From Pseudomonadota bacterium (GTDB lineage Bacteria > Pseudomonadota > Alphaproteobacteria > Azospirillales > Azospirillaceae): a DNA stretch of 8,442 bases. The stretch is taken from assembly GCA_023412175.1 (NCBI GenBank), contig JAEYOB010000563.1, positions 1 through 8,442 of the forward strand, given 5' to 3'. Each line of letters opens with the position of its first letter. The first letter of the stretch is position 1. Shown here one piece after another: positions 1-5,128 of the stretch. Under the pieces are notes generated by a model, which saw nothing but the letters and a program-made list of their open reading frames with translations, ran no database searches and was not told the DNA's origin. A program made the position numbers and the translations under genes.

Positions 1-209
1 ACCTTGTAAGCGGCCTGCGGATCGCCGGATTCGGCGGCCTCGCACTCCCCGGCGAAGCCGGTGCGTGGCTTCGCCGGGGAGTCTTCGCCCCCGCGGACCA
101 CCGTCACGCCCTTGTCCACCGTGCGCGATGCAGCCTGCGCCTCCGACAGGACCGGAACGGTCATGAGAAGCAGCAGGATCGCCAGAAACTTGAGGATGGA
201 ACCCATCAT
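1..209 (-). CDS. Exported protein, N-terminal part; probable Sel1-like repeat protein (partial)
   Basis: This minus-strand reading frame starts at 209 (or at the adjacent second ATG, 206) and runs off the left edge, giving 69 complete codons. The first ~26 residues form a clear Sec signal peptide: Lys7, then a Leu/Ile-rich core, then SEAQA with likely cleavage before Ala27. After a short linker the visible end reads ECEAAESGDPQAAYK, which matches the opening of a Sel1-like/TPR helix pair (A..GD..A.Y). A GGGGAG ribosome binding site directly precedes the two ATGs and is better spaced for the second one, 206. Family knowledge: exported Sel1 proteins are helical scaffolds for protein-protein contacts, often in envelope processes. 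The specific role cannot be told from the fragment. The gene is divergent from the aldehyde dehydrogenase gene. A 16-bp perfect inverted repeat lies inside it (44-82). The reading frame and signal peptide are secure; the Sel1 assignment rests on a single partial motif. Confidence 0.6.
   Translation of the reverse strand, partial: MMGSILKFLAILLLLMTVPVLSEAQAASRTVDKGVTVVRGGEDSPAKPRTGFAGECEAAESGDPQAAYK
44..82. repeat. Perfect 16-bp inverted repeat with 7-nt loop inside the Sel1-like gene
   Basis: Positions 44-59 (ACTCCCCGGCGAAGCC) and 67-82 are exact reverse complements separated by 7 nt. The element lies in frame within the partial minus-strand gene and encodes the linker around DSPAKPRTGFAGE, between the signal peptide and the putative repeat domain. 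The transcript would fold into a very stable GC-rich hairpin. No T-tract follows on either strand, so it is not a typical intrinsic terminator. It could be a small palindromic element captured in coding sequence, or a chance result of codon bias; 16 perfect pairs make the second less likely. Confidence 0.85.
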
Positions 210-238
210 TCTCCCCGGAGGCACATGGGGGATAATGG

Positions 239-262
239 GCTTGCGAGTCCGACTCGGCAAGC
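239..262. promoter_or_regulatory. Imperfect hairpin/dyad in the divergent intergenic region
   Basis: GCTTGCGAGT (239-248), loop CCG, then ACTCGGCAAGC (252-262) pair over 10 positions with one bulged G. It sits in the 222-bp gap (210-431) between the divergent Sel1-like and aldehyde dehydrogenase genes, about 30 bp upstream of the former and 170 bp upstream of the latter. It could be an operator dyad or a leader hairpin. No T-tract follows, and no protein can be assigned. A TTGCGA (241-246) with TACGGT 17 nt later (264-269) overlaps it but is a weak promoter match. The rest of the gap shows only GC-rich sequence and a small ccggc/gccgg hairpin (391-406) just before the downstream ribosome binding site. 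Confidence 0.35.
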
Positions 263-431
263 ATACGGTACCGAATGGAGTGCAGCGGCATGACGGCGGA
301 AGGCTGTTTTGCGGCCGCGAGCACCTCTGCTACAACCATGCCGAAACGGCCGGCGCGCGTGCGTGCGCCCCTAATGAACAAGCCAGGATACCGGCGGGGA
401 TGCCGGCCTTCCGCAGGAAGAGGAAACGACC

Positions 432-1928
432 ATGTCCAGCACCATCGAGCCCGTGCTCGACCCCTTCGCCCTCGCCCGCGAACTCTCGGGCAAGCAGCTG
501 ATCGACGGCCAGCTCGTCGCCCCGCGCTCGGGCCGCACCTTCGACGTGGTGAACCCGGCCACGCAGGAAACCGTAGGGCAGGCCGCCTTCGGCGACGAGG
601 CCGACGTGGCGGCCGCCGTGGCCGCCGCCGTGAAGGCGCAGAAGGAATGGGCCAAGCGCCCGGCGCGCGAGCGCGGCAAGCTGGTCGCCGAATGCGGCCG
701 CATCCTCGACGCCCACAAGGAGGAGATCGCCCGCCTCGTCGCCCTGGAGACCGGCAAGGCGCTGCGCACCGAATCCCGCGTAGAGGCCGGCGTGCTGTCC
801 GACGCCTTCACCTTCTTCGGCGGCCTCGCCCCCGAGCTGAAGGGCGAGACGGTGCCGTTCAACCCGAAGATGCTGACCATGACGGTCCGCGAGCCGATCG
901 GGGTGGTGGGCGCCATCATCCCCTGGAACGTGCCGCTGATGCTGATGGCGCTGAAGATCGCGCCGGCCATGGTGGCGGGCAACGCGGTGGTGGTGAAGTC
1001 GGCCGAGGAGGCGCCGTTCGCCGTGCTGCGCGCCTGCCAGCTGATGCAGCAGGTGCTGCCGCCCGGCGTGCTGAACATCCTGGCCGGCATGGGGCCGGAG
1101 TGCGGCGCACCGCTGGTGGCGCACCCGAAGGTCGGCAAGGTGACCTTCACCGGCTCGGTCGAGACCGGGAAGATCGTCTACAGGACCGCGGCCGACAAGC
1201 TGATCCCGGTGACGCTGGAACTGGGCGGCAAGAGCCCGATGATCGTCATGGGCGACGCCGACGTGGATCTGGCGGTGGCCGGCGCGGTGGCCGGCATGCG
1301 TTTCACCCGCCAGGGCCAGAGCTGCACGGCCTCCTCGCGCATCTTCGTGCATGAGAGCGTGCACGACGCCTTCGTCGAGAAGCTGAAGGGCAAGGTCGAC
1401 GCCATGAAGATGGGCGACCCGCTGGACGAGGCCACCGACATCGGCGCCATCGTCAGCCGCCAGCAGTTCGACAAGGTGCTCAACTACATCAGGATCGGCG
1501 AAGAGAGCCCGGGCGCCAAGGCGCTGAAGTGCTCGGCCCTGCCGACCGACGAGCGGCTGGGCAAGGGCCTGTGCGTGCAGCCGGTGCTGCTGGTGGACAT
1601 CCCCCGCGATTCCGCCCCGGCGCGCGAGGAGATCTTCGGCCCGGTCGCCTGCATCTTCAAGTTCACCGACTACGAGGACGCGCTGCAAGCGGCCAACGAC
1701 ACCGAGTTCGGGCTGGCGGCGACCATCTGGACGCGCGACCTGAAGACCGCCATGGACGCCTCGCAGCGCCTGGAAGCCGGCTTCGTGCAGGTGAACCAGA
1801 ATCTGGTGGTGCAGCCGAACCTCAGCTACGGCGGCGTCAAGGCGTCGGGCCTCGGCAAAGAGGCGACGATGGAGTCCATGCTGGAACACTTCACCCACAA
1901 GAAGACCATCATCATCAACATGGGGTGA
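432..1928 (+). CDS. Aldehyde dehydrogenase family protein (NAD(P)-dependent)
   Basis: This is a 498-residue ALDH-superfamily enzyme that oxidises an aldehyde to its carboxylate with NAD(P)+ in the cytoplasm. Length and motif order are complete. PWN gives the oxyanion-hole Asn166. VVVKSAE gives cofactor-binding Lys189 and Glu192, and a Glu here usually favours NAD. FTGS is the Rossmann turn (239-242). LELGGKSP carries general-base Glu263, QGQSC the nucleophile Cys298, and EIFGPV (400-405) the nicotinamide-ribose Glu400. One oddity is Ser190 where most ALDHs have Pro in the KP(S/A)E motif. The start at 432 is backed by an AGGAAGAGG ribosome binding site. The nearest genes are divergent or convergent, so it is probably transcribed alone and ends at the terminator at 1973-1996. 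The substrate cannot be deduced: overall it resembles broad betaine/aromatic/semialdehyde-type ALDHs, and no pathway partner is present. Confidence is very high for the family and low for the substrate. Confidence 0.96.
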   Translation: MSSTIEPVLDPFALARELSGKQLIDGQLVAPRSGRTFDVVNPATQETVGQAAFGDEADVAAAVAAAVKAQKEWAKRPARERGKLVAECGRILDAHKEEIARLVALETGKALRTESRVEAGVLSDAFTFFGGLAPELKGETVPFNPKMLTMTVREPIGVVGAIIPWNVPLMLMALKIAPAMVAGNAVVVKSAEEAPFAVLRACQLMQQVLPPGVLNILAGMGPECGAPLVAHPKVGKVTFTGSVETGKIVYRTAADKLIPVTLELGGKSPMIVMGDADVDLAVAGAVAGMRFTRQGQSCTASSRIFVHESVHDAFVEKLKGKVDAMKMGDPLDEATDIGAIVSRQQFDKVLNYIRIGEESPGAKALKCSALPTDERLGKGLCVQPVLLVDIPRDSAPAREEIFGPVACIFKFTDYEDALQAANDTEFGLAATIWTRDLKTAMDASQRLEAGFVQVNQNLVVQPNLSYGGVKASGLGKEATMESMLEHFTHKKTIIINMG

Positions 1929-1972
1929 TGGCAACCGCGCCCATTCAAAGCCGGGAAAAGGTGAACCAGCAG

Positions 1973-1996
1973 ATAAGGGGGCTTCGGCCCCCTTAT
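1973..1996. terminator. Bidirectional intrinsic terminator with UUCG tetraloop
   Basis: ATAAGGGGGC (1973-1982), loop TTCG (1983-1986) and GCCCCCTTAT (1987-1996) form a perfect 10-bp stem closed by the extra-stable C(UUCG)G tetraloop. TTT follows on the plus strand. The outer A/T pairs of the stem supply extra T residues on either strand. It lies between the convergent aldehyde dehydrogenase stop (1928) and the stop of the minus-strand outer-membrane protein gene (2008), so it probably ends both transcripts. Confidence 0.9.
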
Positions 1997-2007
1997 TTCA
2001 TGCCCTG

Positions 2008-2598
2008 TCAGAACCGCCACCGCAGCCCTGCCACCAGGGCGTTGGATCCGCCGTTGTCGCCCAGCAGGCCAAACCCGGTGGAGCGATGATGCAGCCGGGC
2101 GATGGCGCTCCACGGGGCGTCGGGCGGCCCAACCTCCAGTTCCGCCACCCAATAGAAGAGGGTGCGTTTGCTGGAGCCCCGATGAGCCACTTCATCGTTT
2201 GGCAGCTCCGTCGCATAGGACAACCCAAGCCCATAGGCCAGGGTTGTGTGCACCGTCTCGCTCCAGGGGAACAGGCGCCAGCGGCCAACTCCCAAAGCGT
2301 TGAACTCCCAATGATGCTGGTTGCCGAAATGCCGGACAACTTGGCCCTCCACCTCGATGTCGGCGAACTGGCCGATTTCCCAGAGCCGACGCGAGGCCGC
2401 GAGCCCGATCAAGTTGCTGCGGCGCCAGCTCACGTCATCGAATGGCAACACCTCGTGGAATTCGTCGTTGATCATCCGTCCGCCGAACAGGGTTACGGCC
2501 GAGGGAAGGCGCGTAGGATCCTGCGCCGCGGCGGGGGCTGCAGCGAGCAGCGGCAACAGAACCGACAGGTTGCGCGCGCTCCCGGTTGCGAGTGCCAT
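2008..2598 (-). CDS. Exported outer-membrane beta-barrel protein, PagL/acyloxyacyl hydrolase-like
   Basis: The preferred start is ATG 2598 (196 residues), because GGGAGAGCG precedes it and it gives a clean signal peptide (LSVLLPLLAAAPAAAQ, cleavage near Ala25). The frame is open upstream to 2658, but that start would put 20 unlikely residues ahead of the signal. The mature part shows alternating polar/aromatic beta-strands and ends in GLRWRF, a terminal Phe as needed for outer-membrane barrel assembly. Near the C-terminus, RLHHRSTGFGL holds His171-x-Ser173, which resembles the catalytic His-x-Ser of lipid A 3-O-deacylase PagL. A Gly/Asn segment (DNGGSN, 181-186) follows, as in PagL-like proteins. 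The triad acid is not identifiable by eye, so enzymatic activity is an inference. If active, it would remove an acyl chain from lipid A in the outer leaflet. The gene is convergent with the aldehyde dehydrogenase gene and shares its terminator. The outer-membrane call is strong; the PagL link is moderate. Confidence 0.65.
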   Translation of the reverse strand: MALATGSARNLSVLLPLLAAAPAAAQDPTRLPSAVTLFGGRMINDEFHEVLPFDDVSWRRSNLIGLAASRRLWEIGQFADIEVEGQVVRHFGNQHHWEFNALGVGRWRLFPWSETVHTTLAYGLGLSYATELPNDEVAHRGSSKRTLFYWVAELEVGPPDAPWSAIARLHHRSTGFGLLGDNGGSNALVAGLRWRF

Positions 2599-2703
2599 CG
2601 CTCTCCCTGCTCCCAACCACCCCTCCCATAAGCATGGTGCAACGGAGCCCTTTGACAATCGCCGGAGAGGCTACGATCCCGGACGGCTTCTATGGTTCTG
2701 CGG

Positions 2704-2722
2704 GCCTTACTGTCTTTGAAGG
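2704..2722. repeat. Left copy of an imperfect 18-19 nt direct repeat
   Basis: GCCTTACTGTCTTTGAAGG here matches GCCTTGGGTCTTTGAAGG at 3124-3141. The last 11 nt (GTCTTTGAAGG) are identical and GCCTT is shared at the left, with a 2-3 nt variable centre. Together the copies bracket the low-GC interval that contains the small membrane ORF. Each is followed by more GC-rich dyad-forming sequence. They may be traces of an insertion or a recombination duplication, or degenerate members of a dispersed repeat; chance is possible. Confidence 0.45.
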
Positions 2723-2731
2723 GCGCCCTTC
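2718..2731. repeat. Perfect 14-bp palindrome GAAGGGCGCCCTTC
   Basis: The sequence equals its own reverse complement without a spacer. That is a form typical of dimeric-regulator operators, or of the core of a dispersed palindromic element. It starts within the left direct-repeat copy and lies 120 bp upstream of the outer-membrane gene start and 160 bp upstream of the small membrane ORF. No cognate regulator is encoded in the window. Confidence 0.5.
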
Positions 2732-2889
2732 GAGTTGGCGGAATGCGCCGGCACGAACGCCACTTTGCTCATAGGACCGAACCGCTGTTCCAGGAGACGA
2801 AGGCGTTACGGCTATTTCTTCGAAGCGAGACGCGGCAGACCGCGATAAGGTGTTGGATGTTTCCACTCACTACTCATCACGGAGGCACT

Positions 2890-3138
2890 ATGCCGGAGTG
2901 TCGACCTCACAGGAGGTTATTCAATTGGGCAGTTGCTTTCATTGAATGGTTCTCCTGGGCAGTCGTGCCTATCCTTGTTGCTGTAGCCGGCACTGCAGCA
3001 TGGCTTCTGATGCTGTGCGCGGTATTCCTTGAGCGTTCGGCCACGCGCATCTTCGACTGGGCCGGTTGTTCGGATCGCTTGCGCCGGATCGGCAGCGTCA
3101 ACCACTTCACCGTAGCGTGCTTAGCCTTGGGTCTTTGA
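2890..3138 (+). CDS. Small hypothetical membrane protein (82 residues)
   Basis: I do not recognise this protein. The start at 2890 is chosen because GGAGG (2881-2885) lies 4 nt upstream; the frame is open further upstream but has no better signal there. Residues 1-9 are basic and polar (MPECRPHRR). A long hydrophobic stretch of about 34 residues follows (roughly 12-46: WAVAFIEWFSWAVV, then PILVAVAGTAAWLLMLC), enough for one long or two short membrane helices. The remainder is a charged, probably cytoplasmic tail with SATRIFDWAG and RLRRIG. GC content here is about 53-55 %, clearly below the flanking genes, which suggests acquisition or relaxed selection. The gene stands alone: divergent from the outer-membrane protein gene and convergent with motB. 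A ribosome binding site plus a plausible membrane topology support a real gene, but without homologs it could still be a chance frame. Confidence 0.45.
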   Translation: MPECRPHRRLFNWAVAFIEWFSWAVVPILVAVAGTAAWLLMLCAVFLERSATRIFDWAGCSDRLRRIGSVNHFTVACLALGL

Positions 3139-3141
3139 AGG
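3124..3141. repeat. Right copy of an imperfect 18-19 nt direct repeat
   Basis: GCCTTGGGTCTTTGAAGG is the partner of 2704-2722. It overlaps the last codons and stop (TGA, 3136-3138) of the small membrane ORF, so that ORF's C-terminus (ALGL) is encoded by the repeat. The copies are read in different frames, so the similarity does not come from a repeated protein motif. Confidence 0.45.
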
Positions 3142-3375
3142 TACTTCGCCATGCCGGCCTGGATCGGCCGGAGGCTTTGGCGTAAAGGCGGCGAAGGGCT
3201 TCGCCTCGTGGCAGGTGCGGGGCAAAAGCAACTTACGTTCGACGGGAACTGCGGCCCCGTTTTCGATGCTAGGGGTACGCCGGCTTCCAACGATGGCGCA
3301 CCACGCCGTTCCTGCACACCCCATCCCCACCCATGGGCGCCGAGGCCCGGCTGTGCATCCACGGCGGCTGACGGA
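3139..3375. other. Convergent intergenic region with two GC hairpins; no gene recognised
   Basis: This 237-bp stretch lies between the stops of the small membrane ORF and motB. It contains two compact inverted repeats: CCGGCC-tggatc-GGCCGG (3154-3171) and GGCGAA-gggc-TTCGCC (3190-3205). Neither is followed by a T-tract, so at best they are weak terminators or fragments of a dispersed palindromic repeat. Frames through the region give low-complexity Pro/His/Arg-rich peptides without domain features, so I call no gene. Confidence 0.5.
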
Positions 3376-4425
3376 TCACGTGTTCGGCTTGGCCTGGATG
3401 TCGCGGAGCAGGACGACGCTGATGCGGCGGTTGCGCGGGCTGCCGGGTTGGTCGGGCACCAGCAGATCGCGGTCGGCGCGGCCCACCACGTCCTGGATGC
3501 GGCTCTCCGGGATGCCGCCAGCCATCAGCGCGCGGCGCGTGGCGTTGGCGCGCTCGGCGGAAAGGTCCCAGTTGTCGCGGGTGGCGTTGCCGGCGAAGGG
3601 GGTCGCGTCGGTGTGGCCGCTGATCGACAGCTTGTGGGGCAGCTTCGACAGCGCCTGCGCCACCTGAATGACCAATTGCCTGGTCTGCGGGTACATCTGC
3701 GACGAGCCGCCGGGGAACATCGACACCCGGTCCTGATCGACGATTTGGATGCGCAGGCCTTCCGGCGTCTGGTCGATCATTAGGTTCTGCGCCAGCGGCT
3801 GCAGTTCCGGGATCGACTGGATCGCCTGACGGATCTCGTTGGCGGCCTGCTGGAACTGCTTGCCCTCGGACTGCTGCTGCTGGAGCTGGGCCGTCGCGTC
3901 CGCAATGCGGTCGGCGAAGTCGGACAGCTTCTCGCCCGGCCTCTGGCCGGGGATGCCGAGCTGCTTGGCGAGCTGTTCCAGGCGCTGCTGGTACTCCAGG
4001 CGGCTTTCGCTGGGCTTCTGCTCGGCCCCTGCCTGTTCGGCCGCCTGCTCCGGGCCGCCCTCGGCGCCGCTCATTGGCTCCTCGCCGCCGACGCCGGTCA
4101 GGCTGGGGGTGGCCGGCGTCTCCGCGGTGACCGGAGAACTGGAGTTGATCTGCGCGCCGGGCGCGGTCACCGTCTGGCCGCCGAGCATGCCGCCCGAGCC
4201 CGAGGTCTCGCGGCTGACCGACACCGGGGCGAAATAGTCGGCGATGCCCTTGCGCTGGTCCGACGTGGTGACGTTGAGCAGCCACAGGAGCAGGAAGAAC
4301 GCCATCATCGCAGTCACGAAGTCGGCGTACGCCACCTTCCACGCGCCGCCATGGTGGCCGCCGTGGCCGCCCTTCTTCTTCTTGATGATGATCGGCTGTT
4401 CGGTGCCGCCGGGATTGGCTGCCAT
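3376..4425 (-). CDS. motB: Flagellar motor stator protein MotB (OmpA-like peptidoglycan-binding)
   Basis: MotB forms the proton-conducting stator with MotA and anchors it to peptidoglycan. The chosen start at 4425 gives 349 residues beginning MAANPGGTEQP; the frame is open to 4515, but that would read through the CtrA-like box. Order: a cytoplasmic Lys run (15-18) and Gly/His-rich GGHGGHHGG (19-27); a single membrane helix, AYADFVTAMMAFFLLLWLL (32-50), with the proton-accepting Asp35; a plug/linker region (~52-75) followed by a long Ser/Pro/Glu-rich and Gln-rich periplasmic linker (~75-200, LQQQQ at 181-185); then the OmpA/MotB domain (~215-340) with SGHTDATPF (269-277), NWDLSAERANATRR and the NRRIS motif (332-336) typical of peptidoglycan binding. 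No motA is adjacent, and no good Shine-Dalgarno sequence is seen before 4425. Regulation by CtrA is suggested by the upstream box. A non-flagellar MotB-like role is possible but less likely. Confidence 0.92.
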   Translation of the reverse strand: MAANPGGTEQPIIIKKKKGGHGGHHGGAWKVAYADFVTAMMAFFLLLWLLNVTTSDQRKGIADYFAPVSVSRETSGSGGMLGGQTVTAPGAQINSSSPVTAETPATPSLTGVGGEEPMSGAEGGPEQAAEQAGAEQKPSESRLEYQQRLEQLAKQLGIPGQRPGEKLSDFADRIADATAQLQQQQSEGKQFQQAANEIRQAIQSIPELQPLAQNLMIDQTPEGLRIQIVDQDRVSMFPGGSSQMYPQTRQLVIQVAQALSKLPHKLSISGHTDATPFAGNATRDNWDLSAERANATRRALMAGGIPESRIQDVVGRADRDLLVPDQPGSPRNRRISVVLLRDIQAKPNT

Positions 4426-4481
4426 CGTAACCGTTGAGAATCCAGGCCGGGAAACAACGGGCTCAAGGTGCGCGTTCTTCC

Positions 4482-4497
4482 TTAAGATCCGTTTAAC
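4482..4497. promoter_or_regulatory. Perfect CtrA-type binding site upstream of motB
   Basis: TTAA (4482-4485), a 7-nt spacer (GATCCGT) and TTAAC (4493-4497) match the full CtrA consensus TTAA-N7-TTAAC exactly. CtrA is the alphaproteobacterial response regulator that controls motility and cell-cycle genes. The box lies 57-72 bp upstream of the motB start in the divergent region, and about 125 bp from the flavin reductase start, so motB is the likelier target. In DNA this GC-rich, eight A/T positions in this arrangement are rare by chance. Binding itself is inferred. Confidence 0.6.
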
Positions 4498-4576
4498 GAC
4501 ATACCGCTCGGGCAATGCTGTTGCGGTGGGAAGAACCGGCTTGCGCCGGGGGGCGGGGTGGTTTAATCCCGCCTGA

Positions 4577-4603
4577 TACCGTTATACGGATACCGCCTTA
4601 CGG
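4577..4603. repeat. Tandem 13-mer direct repeat upstream of the flavin reductase gene
   Basis: TACCGTTATACGG (4577-4589) and TACCGCCTTACGG (4591-4603) match at 10 of 13 positions and are separated by one A, a 14-bp period. The first copy is itself a dyad (CCGT-tat-ACGG) and the second a weaker one. They lie 19-45 bp upstream of the flavin reductase ATG, in the promoter/leader zone, which suits a paired operator. TTATAC (4582-4587) could be a -10 element, but no good -35 is seen. No regulator gene is nearby. Confidence 0.45.
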
Positions 4604-4621
4604 GTCCGAACCAGGGTTGCC

Positions 4622-5101
4622 ATGATCATCGACTCCCGCGCCTTCCGCAATGCGCTCGGCTGCTTCGCCACGGGCGTTACCGTCGTGACCACGCTGTGCC
4701 CGGACGGGCACCATGTGGGCGTGACGGTCAATTCCTTCTCCTCGGTGTCGCTGGACCCGCCTCTGGTGCTGTTCAGCCTGGGCCGCGCCTCGCATGCCTA
4801 CGATTTCTTCGTGGAGGGCAAGGCCTTCGCGGTGAACATCCTGGCCGCCGACCAGGAGGCGCTGTCCGGCCGCTTCTCGCGCCGCGACCTGCAGGACCGC
4901 TGGGAAGGCGTCGGCGTCGAGCGCTGGGACACCGGCGTGCCGATCCTGACCGGCTGCCTCGCCAACATCGAGTGCGACAGGGAGACGGTGTACGACGGCG
5001 GCGACCATGCGATCGTCGTGGGGCGCGTCCGCCGGCTGCGCTCCGCCGCCGAGGGCACGCCACTCCTGTACTTCCGCGGAAACTACGCGGAACTGGGATG
5101 A
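4622..5101 (+). CDS. Flavin reductase family protein (FMN-binding split barrel)
   Basis: This is a complete 159-residue short-chain flavin reductase of the HpaC/RutF/ActVB type. Such enzymes use NAD(P)H to reduce free FMN or FAD and pass it to a separate monooxygenase. The N-terminus has the family signature: FRNALGCFATGVTVVTT (8-24), then GHHVGVTVNSFSSVSLDPPLVLFSL (29-53), the flavin-phosphate-binding and barrel core. AFAVNIL (69-74 region) and GDHAIVVGRV (127-136, His129) complete the fold, and it ends LLYFRGNYAEL. AGGG 5 nt before the ATG serves as ribosome binding site. No monooxygenase gene is adjacent, so the partner, and hence the pathway, is unknown. It is divergent from motB and convergent with the threonine ammonia-lyase gene, so it is probably monocistronic. 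The tandem 13-mer just upstream may be its operator. Family certain, partner unassigned. Confidence 0.93.
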   Translation: MIIDSRAFRNALGCFATGVTVVTTLCPDGHHVGVTVNSFSSVSLDPPLVLFSLGRASHAYDFFVEGKAFAVNILAADQEALSGRFSRRDLQDRWEGVGVERWDTGVPILTGCLANIECDRETVYDGGDHAIVVGRVRRLRSAAEGTPLLYFRGNYAELG

Positions 5102-5107
5102 GCCCCG

Positions 5108-5120
5108 CCCCCAGAGGGGG
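5108..5120. terminator. Possible bidirectional hairpin between convergent genes
   Basis: CCCCC-AGA-GGGGG (5108-5120) is a 5-bp pure G/C stem in the 27-bp gap between the flavin reductase stop (5101) and the threonine ammonia-lyase stop (5129). Its position suits a shared terminator, but the loop is only 3 nt and no T-tract follows, so strength is doubtful. Confidence 0.35.
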
Positions 5121-5128
5121 AAGGGAAG

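Larger units (their letters stand above)
2599..2889. other. Lower-GC divergent intergenic region with palindromes; no gene recognised
   Basis: This 291-bp gap separates the divergent outer-membrane protein gene (start 2598) and small membrane ORF (start 2890). It holds the 14-bp palindrome at 2718-2731, a GGCG-gaatg-CGCC mini-hairpin at 2737-2749, and the left copy of a direct repeat (2704-2722). TTGACA at 2652-2657 looks like a -35 box, but no good -10 follows at 16-18 nt. On the minus strand, TTGTCA at the same place, followed 17-18 nt later by a T-rich patch near 2630, might serve the outer-membrane gene, but the match is weak. Reading frames crossing this stretch show no recognisable domain. 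Confidence 0.4.

Noticed and set aside
330..1934. Long minus-strand open frame opposite the aldehyde dehydrogenase gene
   Set aside because: It is a GC-bias shadow. The product is His/Gly/Arg/Leu-rich without domains, whereas the plus frame has every ALDH motif.
2652..2680. TTGACA as a plus-strand promoter for the small membrane ORF
   Set aside because: The -35 is perfect, but 16-18 nt later there is only CGATCC-like sequence, and the ORF begins over 200 bp downstream.
2321..2719. Plus-strand frames opposite the outer-membrane protein gene
   Set aside because: The minus frame has a signal peptide, beta-strand pattern, terminal Phe and ribosome binding site; the plus frames have none of these.
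3154..3205. The two GC hairpins as clear intrinsic terminators
   Set aside because: Neither is followed by a run of T on either strand, so they are reported only as structure in the gap.
2907..3362. 151-residue minus-strand frame over the small membrane ORF and the convergent gap
   Set aside because: Low-complexity Pro/Arg/Ser/Ala composition, no ribosome binding site or domain; the plus-strand membrane ORF is the better candidate.
3151..3783. Plus-strand frame across the convergent gap into motB
   Set aside because: Most of it is antisense to the conserved OmpA domain of motB, and its product shows no family features.
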